From: Streptomyces sp. NBC_01298
Lineage (GTDB): Bacteria > Actinomycetota > Actinomycetes > Streptomycetales > Streptomycetaceae
Direction: 5' to 3'
DNA length: 64,000 bases
Assembly: GCF_035978755.1 (NCBI RefSeq)
Contig: NZ_CP108415.1
Coordinates: forward strand, 124,001-188,000
Program-made: the position numbers and the translations under genes
The notes under the pieces: model-generated
The model's database searches: none
Told to the model about the DNA's origin: nothing
What the model saw: only the letters and a program-made list of their open reading frames with translations
Part shown: piece after piece, positions 59,126 through 64,000 of the stretch
Layout: the number at the start of each line of letters is the position of its first letter
Numbering within the stretch: the first letter of the stretch is position 1

Positions 59126-61498
59126 TTGACGTACACCGCCCGCGACGAGTGGCAGCAGCACTACGAGGAGGGGAAGGGGTGGCGCCACCTCGGTGAGCGC
59201 GAGCGGGAACTCCTCACCGAGCACACCTCCCTTCCCGAGGGCGGGGGCCGGGCCCTGGAGGTGGGCTGCGGCACCGGGGAGCTGGCCGCCCACCTGGCCC
59301 GTCTCGGCTACAGCGTGGACGCCGTCGACTTCGCGGAGAGCGCGATCGCACGGGCCCGCGAGGAGCACTCCGACGTCGAGGGAGTGCGCTGGCTGCAGCT
59401 GGACATCGAGCGCGACGACCCGGCCCTGCTGCACGAGGGCGGGTACGACCTGATCGTGATGCGGCTGGTGTATCCCTTCATTAGGGACCGCGGCCGGATC
59501 GTTCACGGGCTCGGGGAGCGGCTGCGCGACGGCGGCGCGCTCGTCGTCATCACCCCGGTCGTGGAGAACACGCCGGAGGAGCGGCGCGGGATCGCCCTGG
59601 ACGAGGACGAGATCACGCTGCTCGGCGCGGGCTGGGAGACGGTGGAGCGGCTGGACGCAGACGGTCTGGCCTTCCTGGTCCTGCGCGGGCTGTGCCACCT
59701 CGACACCCGGGCTGTCGAGAAGCGGCCGACCACCGGCCACGCCATGATCGGAGCGCTTGCCGTCGTCACCGACGGCGCTGGCCGGGTCCTGCTCGGCCGC
59801 TCCCGGCGCGGCGTGCTGGAGCTGCCCGGCGGCAAGACCGCGGGCCCGGAGAACTTCGCCGCCGCCGCGGTGCGCGAACTCGCCGAGGAGACCGGGCTGG
59901 TCGCCGATCCGGCCGACGCGCACGTGGTGACGATGCTGGTCGACGACAGCCACGGGGTCCCGCGGCTCACCGCCGTCGTCCGTATCGCCGCGTGGACGGG
60001 CACTCTGGCCAACCCGGAACCGCAGTTGTTCGACCGCTGGGAGTTCTTTGACCTCCACGCCCTCGCCTGCGTCGGGGACGTGTTCGCCCCGGCCGCTCTC
60101 GCGATCGACGCCGTGTGGCCCGGCATCCTTCCCGGCCTGCCGCCGACCACCTCCTACCCCATCGCCGCCAACCAGCCGCCCGTGCCGGGGGAACCGGCCG
60201 AGGCCGCCAGGCTGCGCGCGGCAATGACCCAGATGGTCATCGACGGCGGCTGGGCCCCCTCGGAGCGGGTCCAGGATGCGCTGCGGACCGTGCCCCGGCA
60301 CCGCTTCGCCCCGGAGGCGAACCTCCTGGCCGCGTATGACGGCCGCGACCGGGCCGTCATCACCCGACGCGACAAGGCTGGGACAGCGATCAGCTCGGTG
60401 TCCGCGGCTTGGCTTCAGGCCGACATGATCGAGTGCCTGGGCTTGGAGCCGGGCGCGGTCGTGTTCGAGGCGGGTTCCGGCGGCTACAACGCCGAGCTGA
60501 TCGCCCACGTCACCGGACTCGGCGGACGCGTGGTCACCGTCGACATCGACCCGTGGGTCGTGCGCCGCACCCGCCGGTTCCTCACAGAGGCCGGCAGCGG
60601 ACGCGTCACCGCCGTCGAAGCCGACGCGGCCCTCGGCGCGCCCGGGCACCTCGTGCCGCGCGGCGGCTTCGACGCCAGCATGATCACCTACAACTGCTGG
60701 GACATGGCCCCGGCCTGGCGGGAGCAGCTGGCCGAGGGCGGCCGTCTGATCCTGCCGCTGGAGATGGGCGGCTACACCCGGGCGGTCACCTTCGAACGGC
60801 GCGGCGAGGTGCTGCACTCCCGCCACTTCACGCACTGCGGTTTCGTCCGCGACCAAGGTCAGCAGACCCGCACCATCCCGGTCCTCTCCCTCCTCGACGG
60901 CGGGCTAACGCTCCGTTTCGAGCACGGCACCGCCGCCGAAACGACGGGCGTGGAGGAGGCGCTGCGCGGACCGCGGCACGAGGTCCCCACAGGCGTGACC
61001 ATGGGAGCGAACGCCTACTTCGGATCCCTGCAGCTGTACGCGGCCACCACCCTGTCCGGCTTCTGCCGCCTGGCCGCCCACCAGGAACCGGACGAGCGTG
61101 TGACCGGCATCGCGAAGGACCGCGACGCCCCCGCGATCGTCGGCGACGCCTCGCTCGCCTACCTGATCCACGTCCAGACCAAGGACGGCGACCGCCCACA
61201 GGACAAAGAGTGGGAGTGGACCGTCCACGCCTTCGGCCAGCAGGGACCCGCGCTCGCCGAGCGGCTGGCGGGCACGGTCCGGGCCTGGGACCGCCACGTT
61301 CGCGCAGACGACAACGACCAGCACGCCGACCCCGTCCTGACGGTCCACCCGGCCGGCACGCCCAACGACGCACTGCCCGCCGGCGACGTCCTAGACAAGG
61401 ACCTCTGCCGCCTGGTGATCCGCTGGCCCGGGCGTGACGTGCCGCCGCCCCGGCCTGTTGGGCGCCCCGCGGCCGACGTCGTGACAGAAGGGGTGTGA
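59126..61498 (+). CDS. methyltransferase - NUDIX - PCMT-like methyltransferase fusion
   Basis: A 790-residue three-part protein. Part 1 (about residues 1-195) is a class I methyltransferase with LEVGCGTGELAAHLA. Part 2 (about 205-345) is a NUDIX module with LPGGKTAGPENFAAAAVRELAEETGL. Part 3 (about 365-620) matches the PCMT-like methyltransferases of the FxLD type found near RiPPs: MTQMVIDGGWAPSERVQDALRTVPRHRF, GTAISSVSAAWLQADMIE, and a motif I reading FEAGSGGYNAELIA (usually EIGTGTGYNA). The start is TTG 59126 with GAGGAG before it, which is unusual. The long C-terminal tail is not recognised. It overlaps the kinase gene by four bases (GTGTGA). Confidence 0.75.
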   Translation: MTYTARDEWQQHYEEGKGWRHLGERERELLTEHTSLPEGGGRALEVGCGTGELAAHLARLGYSVDAVDFAESAIARAREEHSDVEGVRWLQLDIERDDPALLHEGGYDLIVMRLVYPFIRDRGRIVHGLGERLRDGGALVVITPVVENTPEERRGIALDEDEITLLGAGWETVERLDADGLAFLVLRGLCHLDTRAVEKRPTTGHAMIGALAVVTDGAGRVLLGRSRRGVLELPGGKTAGPENFAAAAVRELAEETGLVADPADAHVVTMLVDDSHGVPRLTAVVRIAAWTGTLANPEPQLFDRWEFFDLHALACVGDVFAPAALAIDAVWPGILPGLPPTTSYPIAANQPPVPGEPAEAARLRAAMTQMVIDGGWAPSERVQDALRTVPRHRFAPEANLLAAYDGRDRAVITRRDKAGTAISSVSAAWLQADMIECLGLEPGAVVFEAGSGGYNAELIAHVTGLGGRVVTVDIDPWVVRRTRRFLTEAGSGRVTAVEADAALGAPGHLVPRGGFDASMITYNCWDMAPAWREQLAEGGRLILPLEMGGYTRAVTFERRGEVLHSRHFTHCGFVRDQGQQTRTIPVLSLLDGGLTLRFEHGTAAETTGVEEALRGPRHEVPTGVTMGANAYFGSLQLYAATTLSGFCRLAAHQEPDERVTGIAKDRDAPAIVGDASLAYLIHVQTKDGDRPQDKEWEWTVHAFGQQGPALAERLAGTVRAWDRHVRADDNDQHADPVLTVHPAGTPNDALPAGDVLDKDLCRLVIRWPGRDVPPPRPVGRPAADVVTEGV

Positions 61499-62361
61499 CG
61501 GTGGAACGCGCGGTACGCGAGGCGGTGTTCGTCGCACCTACAGAGGGTGGTGATCGAGAACGCATGCGGCGCGCGCACGCGGCCGCCGCCCGCCAGTTCC
61601 AGGTGGCCGCGTCGGGTCCCGAGGTATGGGGGTGGCAGGGCCGCACCCTGGGTCGCCGGGCCGGGGACTGCTGGCTGCGCATCGTCGCCGCTGAGGTGGA
61701 CAAGGCGGGTGGACGACTGTGGGAGGGGACGGCGACCGCGGACACGCACGTGCCCCGGTCGGTACCGCGGCCGCGGCTTCGCGGCGTCCTCGACTGGACC
61801 TCACCGGACGTCGCCTACCGGGCTGAGCTCACCGAGTACGTGTCCGTCCCGCCGGTCACCAGCGGAACTCCCGCCCTCGACCAGGACATCGCGCTGCCCG
61901 ACTCCTGGTGGGCGGAGCTGAAGTCCGCGCTCGGCGCGCTCGCGACGGTGCCCACCGACCGGGAGTCCGTACGCCAGAACTGGGTCGACCGGAACTTCCG
62001 CCGCTTCCTCGGCATCGACCCCGTCCGGATCCGTGAGACGACGACCGGACACGCCGATCTGCACTGGGCGAACCTCACTCGCGCGCCCCTGGTCGTGTTG
62101 GACTGGGAGAACTGGGGGCGTCTCCCTGTCGGCTACGACCCAGGGCTGCTCCACGCGTACTCGCTTGCCGCACCGGCGACCGCCGCCCGGATCCGGCGCG
62201 AGTTCGCTCACGTCCTGGACACGGACGCCGGCCGGACCGGAGAACTTGTCGCGCTCGCCCAGCTGCTCCAGGCATGCTCCCGCGGCGTCCATCCCACCCT
62301 CGCCCCGCTGATCGCGCGCCGGGCCCAAGAGCTGACCCACACCCCCGTCCCTACACACTGA
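61495..62361 (+). CDS. APH-like phosphotransferase
   Basis: A 288-residue protein of the aminoglycoside phosphotransferase/choline kinase fold. TTGHADLHWANLTRAPLVVLDWENWG carries the Brenner-type H-x-D-x4-N motif and the following D-W-E. The N-terminal lobe is short, and the P-loop is not obvious. Expected role is phosphorylation of a small molecule. The GTG overlaps the previous stop. It lies in an operon with NUDIX and methyltransferase genes and next to the PIG-L gene. Confidence 0.7.
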   Translation: MTVERAVREAVFVAPTEGGDRERMRRAHAAAARQFQVAASGPEVWGWQGRTLGRRAGDCWLRIVAAEVDKAGGRLWEGTATADTHVPRSVPRPRLRGVLDWTSPDVAYRAELTEYVSVPPVTSGTPALDQDIALPDSWWAELKSALGALATVPTDRESVRQNWVDRNFRRFLGIDPVRIRETTTGHADLHWANLTRAPLVVLDWENWGRLPVGYDPGLLHAYSLAAPATAARIRREFAHVLDTDAGRTGELVALAQLLQACSRGVHPTLAPLIARRAQELTHTPVPTH

Positions 62362-62378
62362 CCGGCCCGGAGGTCTCC

Positions 62379-62765
62379 GTGACGCAACCGACCCCCGTTC
62401 TCTCCCTGCTCGGAGTCTTCGCACATCCGGACGACGAATCCCTCCTCGCGGGCGGTGTGCTCGCCCAGCATGCCGCCGCCGGCGCCCGCAGCGCGGTCGT
62501 CACCGCCACCTGGACTGCCGACAGTCACCGAGCCCCCGAACTCGCCGAGGCCTTGAACGTCTTGGGCGCCGGGGCCCCGCGGCTGCTCGGGTACGCCGAT
62601 GCCCGCAACTCCGCCTCGGCACCCGGCGTCGGCGCCGTTCGCCTTGTCGATACGCCCCTCGACGACGCCGTCGGCCGCCTGGTCAGACACATTCGCGAGG
62701 TCCGGCCCGACATCGTGATCGGTCACGACGCCCTCGGCCAGCTCACCGGGTTCCCTGTCAAGTAG
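62379..62765 (+). pseudogene. truncated PIG-L deacetylase
   Basis: A 128-residue protein starting at GTG 62379 with CGGAGG before it. GVFAHPDDESLLAGGVL is the N-terminal metal motif (AHPDDE) of PIG-L/LmbE N-acetylglucosaminyl-deacetylases such as MshB. After DIVIGHDALGQLTG the family continues with the H-P-D-H metal ligand, but here the frame reads FPVK and stops. About 90-100 residues are missing, including the second metal site. The enzyme is therefore probably inactive. The break near 62748 marks the edge of the decayed right end. Confidence 0.7.
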
Positions 62766-63017
62766 ATGTGTTCAGGTTTGGGGGCGGGCAGGCGGAGGCG
62801 TCGACGTGACCGAGTCGCCCGGGGGTCTGAGGGTGTGGTCTTGCCTTTAACGTGTGGCTCGCTCCGTCCAAGGAGAGGCAGCGCTGCGCCCGGAATCGGA
62901 GTTCGTTCTGTCGAGAATTCGGTCCCGCCGGCCCCGCTGCTCTCGACTCGTTCCGGATCGCATGTAATGCCGGAAGTATGGCCCCGAGCGTCCCTGTGGC
63001 CGTGGGCCCGGTGTGCT

Positions 63018-63430
63018 TCAACGACAGCTGAGCGTTCGAGTGATCCAGCCGGCGTCGCGCCACTGGGCAGTGTTGAGAGCGCCACGGGCGTCGATGACCT
63101 TGGGGCTGGTGGTTCGGGCGACGAGGCGCTTGGGGTCGGCGTGGGAGAACTGCGGCCACTCGGGCAGGTGCAGCAGCAGGTCGGCGTCCTCGAAGGCGGC
63201 GATCAGGTCCTCGACGCAGTCGAGCTCGGGATGAAGCATGCGGGCATTGGGGTCGGTGATGGTGAAGGTGGCGCCGAGGTCGTGGAGGGTCTGGGCGACG
63301 GCGAGGGGGGCGAGTCGCGGATGTCGTCGGTCTCAGGCTTGAAGGCGGCTCCCAGGTGGTGATCCGCTTGCCCCTCAGGTCGGTGCCGAGTTCCTCGCGG
63401 TCGAGGTCGACGACGCGCTGGCGCCGGCTT
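63018..63430 (-). pseudogene. UDP-glucose dehydrogenase remnant with frameshifts
   Basis: Read leftward, the DNA spells the C-terminal half of a UDP-glucose 6-dehydrogenase in pieces: RVVDLDREELGTDLRGKRIT, then LGAAFKPETDDIRDSP, then PLAVAQTLHDLGATFTITDP and on to DADLLLHLPEWPQFSHADPKRL...SPKVIDARGALNTAQWRDAGW. The pieces are in different frames; one shift lies at the six-base G tract 63305-63310 and another just before LGAAF. The N-terminal half is not seen. Homopolymer sequencing error at 63305 cannot be excluded, but two shifts plus truncation suggest true decay. Confidence 0.65.
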
Positions 63431-63649
63431 CCCAGAGGATGCCGGCGGCCTCGTCGTCGAGCCCTTCTCCTGGGTCTTGCCAGGGAGCTTGGGTCTCGGG
63501 GAGCATCGCTCGCACTCCCGGCGCTTCCTCACCGGGTCGCGTGGGAACTCGCCAGAGTGATACTTGAACCTGGGCGGCCATTCGCCGGGACGGGCCACTT
63601 TCATGGTCACTCAAGCGGGTACCCCTGAAACACAATGTTAGGACCCACC

Positions 63650-63907
63650 ATGGTGCACCACCCCGTACAGGATCAGTCACAGTCAGCACACACCGTTGAG
63701 CCGACGGATGAGATGCTCTCCCCCTCAGAAGCCGACGTGACGGTACTTGCTGCAGCGATGCGCAGGACGGCGCAGCAACTGGCGAATGATCGCCAAAATA
63801 AGCCGGAGTTCGCGGACGAGATGAACAACCTGATCACTGAGGCCCACAAGCACGCGGAGGACCTGGGACTCCCCGGCGTGGCTAAGGCTCTTCTGCCCGA
63901 TTCTTGA
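63650..63907 (+). CDS. small hypothetical protein
   Basis: An 85-residue helical protein. SPSEADVTVLAAAMRRTAQQLANDRQNKPEFADEMNNLITEAHKHAEDLGLPGVAKALLPDS has two long helices with no catalytic motif. Base composition is lower in GC than its neighbours, which fits a recent arrival. AGGACCC precedes the ATG at 63650; an earlier ATG at 63635 is less likely. Function unknown. Confidence 0.5.
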   Translation: MVHHPVQDQSQSAHTVEPTDEMLSPSEADVTVLAAAMRRTAQQLANDRQNKPEFADEMNNLITEAHKHAEDLGLPGVAKALLPDS

Positions 63908-64000
63908 GCGCTCGCCCTGACAGACGGCCCACCTGAGCAAGAAAGGTGACGCCGCAATTCCGGTTGTTTCTCTTGGGTGCACCCCGAACCCTCCCGAAGT

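Noticed and set aside
62758..63159. Transposase fragment in the gap after PIG-L
   Set aside because: Frames here have no DDE or HUH motif and no clear terminal repeats could be seen.

Overview
The window is very GC-rich, uses many GTG starts, and carries WhiB, DUF397 with its XRE/DUF5753 partner, DUF2637, an FtsK-like TraB and TPR-type regulators. Together these point to Streptomyces or a very close relative. No ribosomal, tRNA or core metabolic operons are visible. The content (conjugation module, ParA remnant, toxin-antitoxin pair, helicase, biosynthetic cluster, decayed genes) suggests a large plasmid or an accessory chromosome arm. No integrase, recognisable replicase or telomere gene is present, so the choice between plasmid and integrated element stays open.

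Layout. 1-13.8 kb: accessory genes. These are a TniQ/ParA-like chimera cut by the window edge, a membrane metalloprotease, a Toprim (Spo11/Top6A-like) protein, two hypotheticals, a Fic-type toxin with its antitoxin, a helicase with a possible C-terminal nuclease domain, convergent to a large winged-helix/zinc protein, an inositol-monophosphatase-like enzyme coupled to an XRE/DUF5919 regulator, and a GntR repressor. 14.6-24.1 kb: a conjugation module read left to right, with WhiB, a run of small overlapping genes, a DUF2637 membrane protein (spread-protein type), three more small genes of which two are membrane proteins, TraB, and two small downstream genes. Strong hairpins separate its transcription units. 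Two DNA-level repeat systems stand out: 33 GTGAAC/GAGAAC-type hexamers inside the DUF2637 gene, and 8-bp-periodic GTAACC repeats just before traB.

24.2-41.6 kb: regulatory and metabolic accessory genes. These are a stand-alone RapZ-C-like protein, DUF397/XRE, two regulators with the same N-terminal module flanking an asparaginase and a PPC-domain protein, a 2H phosphoesterase, an aldo-keto reductase with a small anti-sigma-type ATPase, and an HATPase protein. A 35-bp perfect inverted repeat lies between the last two. Then follow a GH15 glycosidase with a tightly overlapping tail (two tandem paralogous regulators, a methyltransferase, a LuxR protein), a small HTH protein and DUF6624.

41.6-56.0 kb: a compact biosynthetic locus that looks like an uncharacterised RiPP-type system. 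A 46-residue peptide with four KLGMRPG units is read leftward with a membrane desaturase, an arginine-type amidinotransferase, a JmjC/cupin oxygenase, a haem-oxygenase-like diiron oxidase, a GFA-fold protein, a guanidino-modifying hydrolase, an antiporter and a nitroreductase. Divergent to it are a stand-alone EpmA-like aminoacyl-adenylate synthetase, a TauD-type oxygenase and an AlkC-type DNA glycosylase. An MFS exporter and a TPR regulator sit at the left end. The enzyme mix suggests oxidation and guanidine chemistry on Lys/Arg/Pro of the repeats, possibly with DNA-damage self-protection.

56.1-62.8 kb: a NUDIX-rich operon (single NUDIX, triple NUDIX, methyltransferase-NUDIX-PCMT fusion, APH-like kinase) that ends in a truncated PIG-L deacetylase. 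62.8-64 kb: decayed DNA with a frameshifted UDP-glucose dehydrogenase remnant and one small gene.
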